From NCBI RefSeq assembly GCF_003711105.1, contig NZ_CP023865.1:8223153-8287152 (forward strand): a stretch of 64,000 bases of DNA. Reading direction: 5' to 3'. This document shows positions 1-7,274 of the stretch, one piece after another. The stretch comes from Actinoplanes teichomyceticus ATCC 31121 (GTDB taxonomy: Bacteria; Actinomycetota; Actinomycetes; Mycobacteriales; Micromonosporaceae). Under the pieces are notes generated by a model. It saw only the letters and a list, made by a program, of their open reading frames with translations. It had not been told where the DNA came from and did no database searches. The position numbers and the translations under genes were made by a program. The first letter of the stretch is position 1. Every line of letters starts with the position of its first letter.

Positions 1-2
1 TG

Positions 3-53
3 GGCGAGGCCGCCCCGGCTCGCCCGAAGGACCGCCAGCTGCGGCTGCTCTGA
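3..53 (+). CDS. C-terminal end of an unidentified protein (clipped by window edge)
   Basis: Reading from base 3, sixteen codons run to a TGA at 51-53 and give a peptide ending in DRQLRLL. Third positions are almost all G or C, as in the true genes nearby. The rest of the gene lies outside the window, so the product cannot be named. A chance open frame is possible over so short a stretch. Confidence 0.3.
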   Translation, partial: GEAAPARPKDRQLRLL

Positions 54-87
54 GACCCCACGGCAGCACCGCAGCTCAGCCGCTGCA

Positions 88-180
88 CGCCGCGCACACC
101 CCGACACGGCGGCTCGCCCGCCGCGCACACCGCGACACGGCGGCCCGCCCGCCGCGCACGCCGCGGCACGGCGGCGCGAC
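88..180. repeat. Three tandem copies of a 31-bp GC-rich unit
   Basis: Near-identical units begin at 88, 119 and 150. Each starts CGCCGCGCAC and contains GACACGGCGGC or a close variant. The array lies between the clipped gene end and the convergent prepilin peptidase gene. No open frame there looks coding. Confidence 0.7.
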
Positions 181-211
181 CGGTAAGCACGCACGGCGAG
201 CCGGCCGGTGA

Positions 212-778
212 TCACGCCGCGGTGATCCCGGTCAGGGCGCCGAGCAGCAGCGCGGGCCCGAACGGGAACACCCGTCCCCGCCGGGTGGCCAGCCGGAACA
301 CCGCGGTCAGCCCGCCGATCAGGTGGGCCGCCGCGAGTCCGGTGAGCACCGCCGGCCACCCGCCGAGGAGCCCGAGGAGCAGCGTCAGCGCCGCGCCGAG
401 CTTCACGTCACCGAGCCCGAGGCCGCGCCCGGGCAGCAGCGCCAGTCCCAGGTAGGCGCCGCCGACCAGTACGGTCGCGACCAGCGCCGCGCCGATCCGG
501 GCCGGCGCGAGCAGGGCCAGCGGCAGCCCGCCGCCGAGGGCCAGGGTGGCGACCAGCCGGTCGGGCAACCGCAGCGTACGCAGGTCGGCCAGGGCCAGCA
601 GCACCCCGACCTCGCCGGCGAGCAGCAGCACCGGCAGCTGGGGGACCGGCCCGAGCCGGGCGGCCAGCACGGCACCGACCACCGCGGCGGACACCGGCGC
701 CGGCCACGGGGGCCGGCCGAGCAGGACCAGGAATGATCCGGCGAACAGGCTGGAGAGGATCACGAGCGCGGACGACAC
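212..778 (-). CDS. Prepilin peptidase, A24 family (TadV/CpaA-like)
   Basis: This is an integral-membrane aspartyl protease of the family that cleaves type IV prepilin or Flp pilin leaders. Hydrophobic segments fill almost the whole protein. The two family aspartates are visible: one in the motif ADLRTLRLPDRL near the middle, and one in GLGLGDVKLGAAL (the G-x-GD-x-K signature). At about 188 residues it is the short form without the N-terminal methylase domain. The frame stays open upstream to 1438, but that part is Arg/Gly-rich, antisense to the next gene and not believable. The GTG at 778 was chosen because the hydrophobic protein starts there; GTG 763 is an alternative. No pilin genes are in the window, so its substrate is unknown. 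Confidence 0.85.
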   Translation of the reverse strand: MSSALVILSSLFAGSFLVLLGRPPWPAPVSAAVVGAVLAARLGPVPQLPVLLLAGEVGVLLALADLRTLRLPDRLVATLALGGGLPLALLAPARIGAALVATVLVGGAYLGLALLPGRGLGLGDVKLGAALTLLLGLLGGWPAVLTGLAAAHLIGGLTAVFRLATRRGRVFPFGPALLLGALTGITAA

Positions 779-821
779 GTCCGGGAAGGTAACGGCTCGG
801 CCGGGCGAAGGCGGGTCGGGT

Positions 822-830
822 TGTGGACAA
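822..830 (-). other. DnaA-box-like 9-mer
   Basis: TGTGGACAA is the complement of TTGTCCACA, a recognised actinobacterial DnaA box variant. It lies in the divergent intergenic region between the prepilin peptidase and the LppU-like gene. It is a single site and could be fortuitous. Confidence 0.35.
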
Positions 831-971
831 CCGACCGGGGTGTGTCCACGCGCGATTCCGGCCGGGTCGCGGACCCCCGCGCACGCTACCGTGGCAGGCA
901 GCGCCGCATGCCGGATCCGGCGCGACCCGTCCGCGCGTACGCCGCAAGCACCCCGTCCTGAAGGAGCCCCG

Positions 972-1598
972 ATGTCGTACGACGGCCCGCACTCCGGCCC
1001 GCCCCGGCCCGGCGGCCGGCCCGAGGAGCCGTACGCGGAGCCCTCCGACCCGTGGGGCGACAACAGCCGGGTGGTGAACGACCCGGCCTGGCCCACCCCG
1101 CAGGTCCCGCCGCAGCGGTATCCTCCGCAGCCGGCCTGGCCGCAGCCGCAGCCGCCGTCGCCGCCGGCCGCGCAGCAGCGCCGCGGATTCGCCCTGGGCG
1201 CCCTGATCGCGGTGCTGAGCGTGCTGGTCGGCGGCGGCCTGGCGACCACGGTGTGGTTCCTGCTGGGGCGCGAGGACCGGATGAAGACCCCGGTCGCCGC
1301 GGCGACCACCACCGTGGGGACCATGCCGCGCCCGCAGACCAGCTCCGACGCCCGGTTCGCCGGTAAGGGCCAGTGTGTGCGCAACGAGGGCACCAACACC
1401 GAGCCGGAGCTGCGCGTCGTGGGGTGCGCGGCGAACACCTACGAGGTGTTGAAGCGGATCGACGGCCGCGCCACCGGGGAGAAGGACGCGGTCGCCAAGT
1501 GCAGCAAGGTGCCCGGTTACACCAAGTGGTACTACTACGACACCGAATACGACGACGTCGATTTCGTCCTCTGCCTCCGCGAGTATGGACCGGCCTAG
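972..1598 (+). CDS. Membrane-anchored extracytoplasmic protein, LppU/SCO3897-like
   Basis: This 208-residue protein has a Pro/Gln-rich cytoplasmic N-terminus of about 70 residues, one transmembrane helix at about 75-98 (ALGALIAVLSVLVGGGLA), and a C-terminal extracellular domain of about 85 residues. The domain has paired cysteines (GQCVRNEG, VVGCAAN, AKCSKVP, FVLCLRE), which suggests two disulfides. The cysteine spacing resembles the actinobacterial LppU/SCO3897 family, whose function is unknown. ATG 972 follows the Shine-Dalgarno-like AAGGAG. The longer frame from 546 is antisense to the peptidase gene and was not used. The assignment to the family is my inference from the motif pattern. Confidence 0.8.
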   Translation: MSYDGPHSGPPRPGGRPEEPYAEPSDPWGDNSRVVNDPAWPTPQVPPQRYPPQPAWPQPQPPSPPAAQQRRGFALGALIAVLSVLVGGGLATTVWFLLGREDRMKTPVAAATTTVGTMPRPQTSSDARFAGKGQCVRNEGTNTEPELRVVGCAANTYEVLKRIDGRATGEKDAVAKCSKVPGYTKWYYYDTEYDDVDFVLCLREYGPA

Positions 1599-1631
1599 CC
1601 GCCGCTCGCCGCGGACCCGGCGATCCCGGGG

Positions 1632-1662
1632 CCTCGCCGGGTCGCCGGGCACCCCGGCGAGC
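1632..1662 (+). terminator. GC-rich hairpin after the LppU-like gene
   Basis: CTCGCCGGGT pairs with ACCCCGGCGAG with one bulge, about 35 nt after the stop codon. There is no T-run, so termination would be of the GC-hairpin type common in actinomycetes. This is a weak call. Confidence 0.35.
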
Positions 1663-1795
1663 CGGTCGCCGGCGCGGTACGCACTGATCAGAAAAGGACT
1701 TACCCACTCCGTCGAGCGCGCACCGTGCCACCCTGCGGCCGGTACCTCCCGAACGCAGCCGGTGTGATCACCCGGCAGCGGGTATAAGGGATTCC

Positions 1796-2374
1796 ATGAA
1801 GCCCGTCCGCACCGCCGCCCGAGCCATGCTCGCTTCGATCTTCGTGATCAGCGGGGTCCGCGTGCTGATCAAGCCCGGCGAGGCCCGCGTCCAGGCCGCT
1901 CGCCGGGTCACCGACCGGTTCACCCCGCTGCTGGAGAAGGCCGATCCGCGCCTGCCCACCGACCCGGCGACGCTGGTCCGGCTCAAGGCCGGAAGCGACG
2001 TGCTGGCCGGGCTGGCGCTGGCGACCGGTCGCTGCACCCGGCCCGCCGCCGCCGTGCTGGCCGCCGGCCTGGTGCCGACCACGATCGCCGGCCACCCGTT
2101 CTGGGCCGTGCCCAAGGACCGGCGCGCCGACCAGCAGATCCACTTCCTGAAGAACCTCGGGCTGCTCGGTGGCCTGCTGCTGGCCGCGGCCGACACCGAG
2201 GGCCAGCCCGGCCTCCGCTACCGCACCAGCCACGCGGTGGACCGCAGCCAGCGGACGCTGACGCACGCGGTGGACCGGTCGCAGCGGTCGGTGCGGCGCG
2301 CGATGCGCACCGCGAAGCGGGAGGCGAAGATCGCCGCGCTCTCCGCCGCCGCGGGCCGCAAGATCCCGGGCTGA
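1796..2374 (+). CDS. DoxX family membrane protein
   Basis: The 192-residue protein starts MKPVRTAARAMLASIFVISG and carries the DoxX-type hydrophobic N-terminus, then GLALATGR and an AVPKDRRADQQIHFLKNLGLLGG stretch split across helices 3 and 4. The pattern IHFLKNLGLLGGLLLAA is characteristic of actinobacterial DoxX proteins, which sit in the membrane and are linked to thiol and redox homeostasis in mycobacteria. The last 60 residues are hydrophilic, basic and repeat the element HAVDRSQR twice. A TATAAG hexamer lies 12 nt before the ATG. It is monocistronic. Confidence 0.85.
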   Translation: MKPVRTAARAMLASIFVISGVRVLIKPGEARVQAARRVTDRFTPLLEKADPRLPTDPATLVRLKAGSDVLAGLALATGRCTRPAAAVLAAGLVPTTIAGHPFWAVPKDRRADQQIHFLKNLGLLGGLLLAAADTEGQPGLRYRTSHAVDRSQRTLTHAVDRSQRSVRRAMRTAKREAKIAALSAAAGRKIPG

Positions 2375-2823
2375 GGCCCGCCAGCCCCGGCCACCGCCAG
2401 GCAAGCTCGGCAACCACGTCGCCGGGCGGCCGGTCGCGGGGGATGGCCACGCCGGGCAGACGCGCCGCAGGACCGTCGGAAGCGGCCGGACCACCGGCGC
2501 GTCGGGTCGCTGAGAGCGCCGGAAGCGGCCGGACCACCGGGCGCGTCGCCTCGCTCAGAGCGCCGGAAGCGGCCGGGACGCCCGGCGCGCCGCCCCGCCG
2601 AGAGCGCCGGACCACCGACGCACCCCCTGTGCGTGCCCGCAATGCCCTAATTGCCCAACTAACAACCTATAAGCAGCCTTTGCGTTAAAGCCGACGAGGG
2701 GCCGCGCGGACCGTCTGCGCCACCTAAGCTCGCTTCCGCCCGGCTACGCCCCTGCCGCCACGGTCACCGTGCGAGCGGCAGGCCGTGCCGTGCCCGGAGG
2801 ACGAGACGGGGGGGTCGCGCGCC
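2375..2823. other. Intergenic region with tandem repeats and an AT-rich patch
   Basis: About 450 bases without a convincing gene. The first part holds the repeat array listed at 2478-2610. Bases 2640-2690 form an A+T-rich island, unusual here, that probably contains the promoter of the downstream membrane protein. No clear -35/-10 pair with standard spacing was found. Confidence 0.5.
2478..2610. repeat. Three imperfect tandem copies of a ~45-bp unit
   Basis: Units start GGAAGCGGCCGGACCACC or GGAAGCGGCCGGGACGCC and end GAGAGCGCC or CAGAGCGCC. A partial fourth copy (GGACCACCGACGC) follows. The array lies between doxX and the GT-C-like gene. Its function is unknown. Confidence 0.65.
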
Positions 2824-4122
2824 ATGCCGGTCATCGAGAAACGCTCGCTGCGCGCTGCGCAGAACAGGTCCGTTCGGCTCGCGGTGGGCGCGCTGGGCAC
2901 GCTCGCGCTGGTCTCCCTCGCCCTTTCCCGGTACGACCTGACCGCCCTCGCCGTGACCCACGCGGCCGTCCGCGACTGGTTGAGCGGGGCGGAGCTGTAT
3001 GCGTACCGGGAACCGGTCAGCCAGGCCGGCGCCGCCCTGCCGCCCGCACTGGCCATCGTCCTGGCTCCCCTGGCCCTCCTGCCGCTGAAGGCGGCCGGAT
3101 GGCTGCTCGCCCTGAGCGGTGTCGCCGCCCTGCTGCTGTCCGCGGTCGTGCTGGCCGGGCCGATCGCCCGTCGCCACGGCCGGCGCCGCACCCCCCTGGC
3201 CCTCACCGTCGCCGCGCTCGCCCTGCTCACCGAACCGGTCCGCGCCGCCCTCGGCGAGGGCCGTCCCGAGCTGCTGGTGTTCGGTCTGGTGCTGGCCGAT
3301 CTGGTGGCGCTGCGGCGGGCCGAGCGGGCCGGCTGGTGGACGGTCCACCGGCCGGCGCCGCTGGCCGACCGGCTCCGCCAGAGCTGGGCGGACGGGTCGT
3401 GGGCCGGGGTCGGCACCGGCCTGGCCGTCGCCTTCGCCGTCACCCCGGGGTTCTTCCTGCTCGGGCTCTTCGTGCTGCGGCAGCGGCGGGCGGCGCTGAC
3501 CGCCCTGACCACCGCGGTCACCGCGACGCTCGCCGGGTTGCTGTTCGCCCCGCGCGAGACGCTGAGCTGGTTCGGCGACACGCTCTGGGAGCTCGACCGG
3601 GCCGAGCCGCTGAACGCGGCCGGAAACCAGGCGCTCGCCGGGGTGCTGGCCCGGCTCTACGGTTTCCCCGCGCCGCCGGTGCTGGTCTGGCTGGCGTTCG
3701 GAGCGTTGCTGCTGGCGGTCGGGTTGATCCGGGCCCGGTCGGCGTTCGCCGAGGGTGATCGGGTCGCCGCTTTCACGGTGATCGGCCTGGCCGCCGCCGG
3801 GTTCGGCCCGATGACCACGCCGGCCGAGCTGATCTGGCTGGTCCCGGCGGTGCTGGTGCTGGCCGACGGCGCGTTGCGCCGCCGGACCGGGGTGCGGCGG
3901 ACCCGGTCGCACCGGTACGGCGCGGCGATCCTCGCGGCCGCCGCCCTTTCCGGGTACGCCCTGCTGGTCATCGCCCCGCCGGCCCTGCTCACCTGGAACG
4001 GGTACGCGTTCGCGCTGATCGCGCTGGTCAGCGCCCTGCCGTGGCGCCACCGACCGCCGGTGGGAGCGCCGGCCCGGCCGAGCCGGCGGGTAGCCGCGAT
4101 CCCGGGTCCGCGCGGGGGCTGA
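2824..4122 (+). CDS. Polytopic membrane protein, GT87/DUF2029-like glycosyltransferase
   Basis: This 432-residue protein has about nine to ten hydrophobic helices separated by short loops. An acidic/aromatic first extracytoplasmic loop (RDWLSGAELYAY) follows helix 1, as expected for GT-C fold glycosyltransferases of the GT87 (polyprenol-phosphate-mannose dependent) type. The ATG at 2824 is preferred over GTG 2785 because it follows a GGGGGG ribosome-binding sequence at good spacing. The likely role is transfer of mannose to a cell-envelope glycolipid or glycoprotein at the outer membrane face. The substrate is not readable from the sequence, and a non-enzymatic membrane protein cannot be excluded. 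Confidence 0.7.
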   Translation: MPVIEKRSLRAAQNRSVRLAVGALGTLALVSLALSRYDLTALAVTHAAVRDWLSGAELYAYREPVSQAGAALPPALAIVLAPLALLPLKAAGWLLALSGVAALLLSAVVLAGPIARRHGRRRTPLALTVAALALLTEPVRAALGEGRPELLVFGLVLADLVALRRAERAGWWTVHRPAPLADRLRQSWADGSWAGVGTGLAVAFAVTPGFFLLGLFVLRQRRAALTALTTAVTATLAGLLFAPRETLSWFGDTLWELDRAEPLNAAGNQALAGVLARLYGFPAPPVLVWLAFGALLLAVGLIRARSAFAEGDRVAAFTVIGLAAAGFGPMTTPAELIWLVPAVLVLADGALRRRTGVRRTRSHRYGAAILAAAALSGYALLVIAPPALLTWNGYAFALIALVSALPWRHRPPVGAPARPSRRVAAIPGPRGG

Positions 4123-4134
4123 GGTGGCCCGCGG

Positions 4135-4590
4135 TCACGGGCAGTTCACCCACTCCTCCGCGCCGTCGGTGAAAACCTGCCGCTTCCAGATCGGCAGCCG
4201 CGCCTTGACCTCGTCCACCAGCCGGGCGCACGCCGCGAAGGCGGCCGCCCGGTGTGCCGTGCTGACCGAGGCGACCAGGGCCACGTCACCGATCCGCAGC
4301 GGGCCGATCCGATGCGAGACGGCGACCGCGTACACCGCCGGGTCGGCGGCGATCTCCGCGGCCACCTCGCGCAGCACCGCGGTCGCGGTGGGGTGGCCTT
4401 CGTACTCCAGCTCGGTGACGCCCCGCCCATGGTCGTGATCGCGGACCACGCCCTGGAACGAGACGACCGCGCCGGCCCGCCGGTCGGCCACCGCGGCCTC
4501 GTGCGCGGCCAGGTCCAGCGGCGTGTCCCGCACCTCGGCGATGGCCACCCGGCCCACCGGGGCCGCGACGACAGGGTTCTCGGTGTTCAC
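4135..4590 (-). CDS. moaE: Molybdopterin synthase catalytic subunit MoaE
   Basis: MoaE transfers sulfur from the MoaD thiocarboxylate to precursor Z (cPMP) to make molybdopterin. The 151 residues show the expected motifs: SFQGVVRDHDHG near residue 45, LEYEGH, the central RIGPLRIGD, then STAHRAAAFAACARLVDEVK and the C-terminal PIWKRQVF...EEWVNCP, where the Lys of PIWK is catalytic. The GTG at 4590 overlaps the moeA stop by 4 bp, so the two are translationally coupled. The longer frame reaching 5604 is antisense-like shadow within moeA. It is the last gene of the minus-strand moaC-mog-moeA-moaE operon. No moaD is present in the window. Confidence 0.95.
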   Translation of the reverse strand: MNTENPVVAAPVGRVAIAEVRDTPLDLAAHEAAVADRRAGAVVSFQGVVRDHDHGRGVTELEYEGHPTATAVLREVAAEIAADPAVYAVAVSHRIGPLRIGDVALVASVSTAHRAAAFAACARLVDEVKARLPIWKRQVFTDGAEEWVNCP

Positions 4591-5813
4591 GAACGCTCCC
4601 CGGGCAGCAGCGGAAGGGACAGGAAGGGCACCGTGTCGCCGGCCGCGACCTTGACGCCGGGCCGGACCACGACGAAGCCGTGCGCGTGGGCCAGGCCGCG
4701 CAGCATGGCGGAGCCGACGTGGCCGACCGGGGTCGCGACCCGGCCGGTCGGGTCGAGCGCGGCCAGCGCGAGGTGCGTGTCCCGGCCCCGGCTGGGCACC
4801 GGGCGAGCCGCCTCGACCTGCGGCAGCTCCGCCGGGAACGGCCGGCCGGCCAGCCCGGCCAGCAGCGGCGCGACCAGGCTGACCAGGGCGATCACCGCGG
4901 ACTGCGGGTTGCCCGGGAGGCCGGCCAGGAAACGCGGGCGGCCGTCCGGGCCGGGCACCCTGGCGAGCAGCATCGGGAAGCCGGGACGGACCCCGACGGT
5001 GTTCACGATGTACTCCGCGCCCAGCTCGGCCAGCGACGGGTGCAGGTGGTCCACCGGGCCGTGCATGGTGCCCCCGGTGGTGCACACCAGATCGGCGACC
5101 TGCAGCGCGGCGCGGATCGCCGCCAGATGCGCGTCCAGGGTGTCCTGGACCGGGCCGGCGACCGAGGTCACCGTGGCGCCGTAGCGGCGCAACCAGGCCG
5201 GGACCTGCGGGCCGAGCGAGTCCCGGACCCGGCCGGCGCCGGGCGGGCCGGAGGTGAGCAGTTCGTCGCCGAAGACCAGCAGGGCGGCGCGCGGCTCCGG
5301 GCGGACCGTCAGGGTCTCGTAGCCACAGGTCGCGGCGACGCCGATGACGGCCGGGTCGACGGCCGTGCCGGCCGGCAGCAGCTCCTCGCCGAGCTCGGCC
5401 TCCTCGCCCGGCAGGCGCCATTCCGGCGCGGGCCGCGGAACGCCGGTGACCAGGCCGTCCGGGCCGATGGCCGACTCCTCCACGCGGATCAGGGCGGCGG
5501 CGCCACCGGGCACCATCGCGCCGGTGGCGATCTCCACGCAGGTGCCGTCCTCGGTCAGCGGCGGTGGCGTGCCGCCGGCCAGCACCCGGCCGACCCGCCG
5601 CCACGGGCCCGTCCCGCGCACCGCCCAGCCGTCGATGCTGGAGGTCGGGAACGCCGGCAGGGCGGTGAGGGCACGCAGCGGCTCGGCGAGGGTGCGGCCG
5701 TCGCCGTCGGCCAGGGGGATCCGCTCGGCGCCCGCCGAGGCGGCGAGACCGGCCTGATAGGCCAGCCGGCGGGCTTCGTCCCAGCCGACCGGGGTGTTCT
5801 CGTCAGCGCTCAC
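4587..5813 (-). CDS. moeA: Molybdopterin molybdenumtransferase MoeA
   Basis: MoeA inserts molybdate into adenylated molybdopterin. At 408 residues it has normal length. Visible landmarks are the substrate loop TSSIDGWAVRGTG near residue 60, GGTPPPL, the ATGAMVPGGA segment near 95, and GLPGNPQSAVIALVSLV near 300. The usual GG-x-S-x-G-x-x-D loop is changed to TTGGTMHGPVDHL, so the binding pocket is divergent. It follows mog by 17 bp and overlaps moaE by 4 bp. Genomes of this group often carry more than one MoeA, and this copy may be a specialised paralogue. Confidence 0.93.
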   Translation of the reverse strand: MSADENTPVGWDEARRLAYQAGLAASAGAERIPLADGDGRTLAEPLRALTALPAFPTSSIDGWAVRGTGPWRRVGRVLAGGTPPPLTEDGTCVEIATGAMVPGGAAALIRVEESAIGPDGLVTGVPRPAPEWRLPGEEAELGEELLPAGTAVDPAVIGVAATCGYETLTVRPEPRAALLVFGDELLTSGPPGAGRVRDSLGPQVPAWLRRYGATVTSVAGPVQDTLDAHLAAIRAALQVADLVCTTGGTMHGPVDHLHPSLAELGAEYIVNTVGVRPGFPMLLARVPGPDGRPRFLAGLPGNPQSAVIALVSLVAPLLAGLAGRPFPAELPQVEAARPVPSRGRDTHLALAALDPTGRVATPVGHVGSAMLRGLAHAHGFVVVRPGVKVAAGDTVPFLSLPLLPGERS

Positions 5814-5830
5814 CGGTCGAGCCTAATCCG

Positions 5831-6304
5831 CTAGTGGTCGCCGCCCCTGATCTGGTCGACCGTGTGGGCCAGCAGCGGCCCGAGGACCGCGAGGCCGTCC
5901 TTGGCCCCGCCGGTGGAACCGGGCAGGTTCACGATCAGGGTCCGGCCGGCCACCCCGGCGAGCCCCCGGGACAGCGCGGCGGCCGGGACCCGGTCACGGC
6001 TGTACGCACGGATCGCCTCGGCGATGCCCGGGATCTCGAAGTCGAGCAGTCCGCGGGTCGCCTCCGGGGTCCGGTCGGTCGGGGTGACGCCGGTCCCGCC
6101 GCTGGTCAGGATCACGTCCACGCCGTCGGCGAGCGCCGCCCGCAGCGCCTCGGTCACCGGAGCGCCGTCCGGGACCACCACCGGCTCGTCCACCTCGCAA
6201 CCCAGGTCACGCAGGCCGGCGACCAGGCGGGGGCCGCTGGTGTCGGCGTAGACCCCGGCGGCGGCGCGGTTCGAGGCGACGACGACTCGCGCGCGGATCG
6301 TCAC
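5831..6304 (-). CDS. mog: Molybdopterin adenylyltransferase (MogA/MoaB family)
   Basis: The protein adenylylates molybdopterin before metal insertion by MoeA. It has 157 residues with the family motifs LTSGGTGVTPTDRTPEAT near 85-102 and VNLPGSTGGAKDGL near 130, which bind the pterin and the nucleotide. The GTG at 6304 (VTIRARVVVASN) overlaps the moaC stop by 4 bp, which fixes the start. A longer open frame extends to 7081, but that upstream part is antisense to moaC in an Arg-rich frame. Whether it is a MogA or MoaB type cannot be decided without a tree. Confidence 0.93.
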   Translation of the reverse strand: MTIRARVVVASNRAAAGVYADTSGPRLVAGLRDLGCEVDEPVVVPDGAPVTEALRAALADGVDVILTSGGTGVTPTDRTPEATRGLLDFEIPGIAEAIRAYSRDRVPAAALSRGLAGVAGRTLIVNLPGSTGGAKDGLAVLGPLLAHTVDQIRGGDH

Positions 6305-6792
6305 GGCCGGTCCTCCGGGCGTACCCAATCGCCGGTCTTGCCGCCCTGCTTGCGCAGCACCCGCACCGCTTCGATGCTGGCCGCCGGGTCCACCGCCTTG
6401 ATCATGTCGATCATCGCGAGACCGGCGGTGGCCACCGCGGTGAGCGCCTCCATCTCGACCCCGGTGCGGTCGGCGGTCTTGGTGGTGGCGGTGATCTCGA
6501 CCGTGTCGTCGCCGAGCACCAGCTCCACCTTGACCCCGTGCAGCCCGATCGGGTGACAGAGCGGGATCAGGTCGGGGGTGCGCTTGGCGCCCATGATCCC
6601 GGCCAGCCGGGCGACCGCGAGGGCGTCGCCTTTCGGGAGGTCGTCGGCCCGCAGGAGCTCGATCACCTCGGGGGTGGTGCGGACCGTACCGGCCGCGACG
6701 GCGCGGCGATCGCTCACCGACTTGGCGGACACGTCGACCATCCGGGCGGCGCCGGTCTCGTCGACGTGCGTCAGGTGCGTTTCCTGGGGCAT
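6301..6792 (-). CDS. moaC: Cyclic pyranopterin monophosphate synthase MoaC
   Basis: MoaC converts the cyclic GTP product of MoaA to cyclic pyranopterin monophosphate. The 163 residues start MPQETHLTHVDETGAARMVD and include the active-site motifs PLCHPIGLHGVKVEL (around 75-90), TGVEMEALTAV (around 112) and MIDMIKAVDPAAS near 132. These are all standard, including the catalytic Lys of DMxKA. It is the first gene of the four-gene operon. moaA is not in this window, so the first step is encoded elsewhere. Confidence 0.95.
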   Translation of the reverse strand: MPQETHLTHVDETGAARMVDVSAKSVSDRRAVAAGTVRTTPEVIELLRADDLPKGDALAVARLAGIMGAKRTPDLIPLCHPIGLHGVKVELVLGDDTVEITATTKTADRTGVEMEALTAVATAGLAMIDMIKAVDPAASIEAVRVLRKQGGKTGDWVRPEDRP

Positions 6793-7162
6793 ACCGGGAG
6801 CTTATAGAGCGCCGGAGCCGGACACGTTCGCATCGTCGCCGGATCGGCTTCACACTTTGTCCACACCGCCTCCGTAGGGTTCCGGCACTGGCCAGAGCCG
6901 CTGCGATGACAATGAAAATTGTAATCGGCAACCCATTCTTCATCGCATTCGGTTGCCATTCGGAAACCGTCCGTAACGGCTCTCCGGGCTCTTTCCGCAT
7001 TATGCGCATAACGACACGATCCGCTGGAAAACGGCATGATCGCCGCCTAACGTTCTGCCCTGTCGCGACACACCGCAGCAAACGTCGTTAGTGGACGAGA
7101 ACGGTTCGGCGGGCGGACCAACCGCTCCCGGCCACGAAGCGCCAAGGGGTGAGGAGAGAGCC
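6793..7162. other. Divergent intergenic region moaC / GGDEF-EAL
   Basis: About 370 bases that are A+T-richer than the surroundings, with no believable gene. They contain a TTGTCCACA DnaA-type 9-mer at 6857-6865 and the inverted repeat ACAAT-GAAA-ATTGT at 6909-6922, which loosely resembles actinobacterial Zur or other metal-regulator operators. The short frames on both strands lack ribosome-binding sites and normal codon bias. Confidence 0.5.
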
Positions 7163-7189
7163 ATGCGCGGTAGCAACGACTGGGGCTGA
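7163..7189 (+). CDS. Eight-residue peptide ORF (MRGSNDWG), possible leader peptide
   Basis: An ATG preceded by the strong ribosome-binding sequence GAGGAGAGAG opens a frame of eight codons, ATG CGC GGT AGC AAC GAC TGG GGC, ending in TGA. It is followed by AAAAAG and two small hairpins (ATGCGC/GCGCAT and CTGAGC/GCTCAG at 7237-7252) before the GGDEF-EAL gene starts at 7275. The near-ideal Shine-Dalgarno and the position suggest a translated leader that could control the downstream gene. I do not recognise the peptide. Confidence 0.4.
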   Translation: MRGSNDWG

Positions 7190-7274
7190 AAAAGACGAGG
7201 ATGCGCGGAACGGCGCATATGAATAGCCTTGAACCCTGAGCTACGGCTCAGTTGCGTTCGGCGACAGGGACAGC

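Noticed and set aside
212..1438. Prepilin peptidase with a 220-residue N-terminal extension
   Set aside because: The extension is Arg/Gly-rich, antisense to the LppU-like gene and without a domain. The hydrophobic protein starts at 778.
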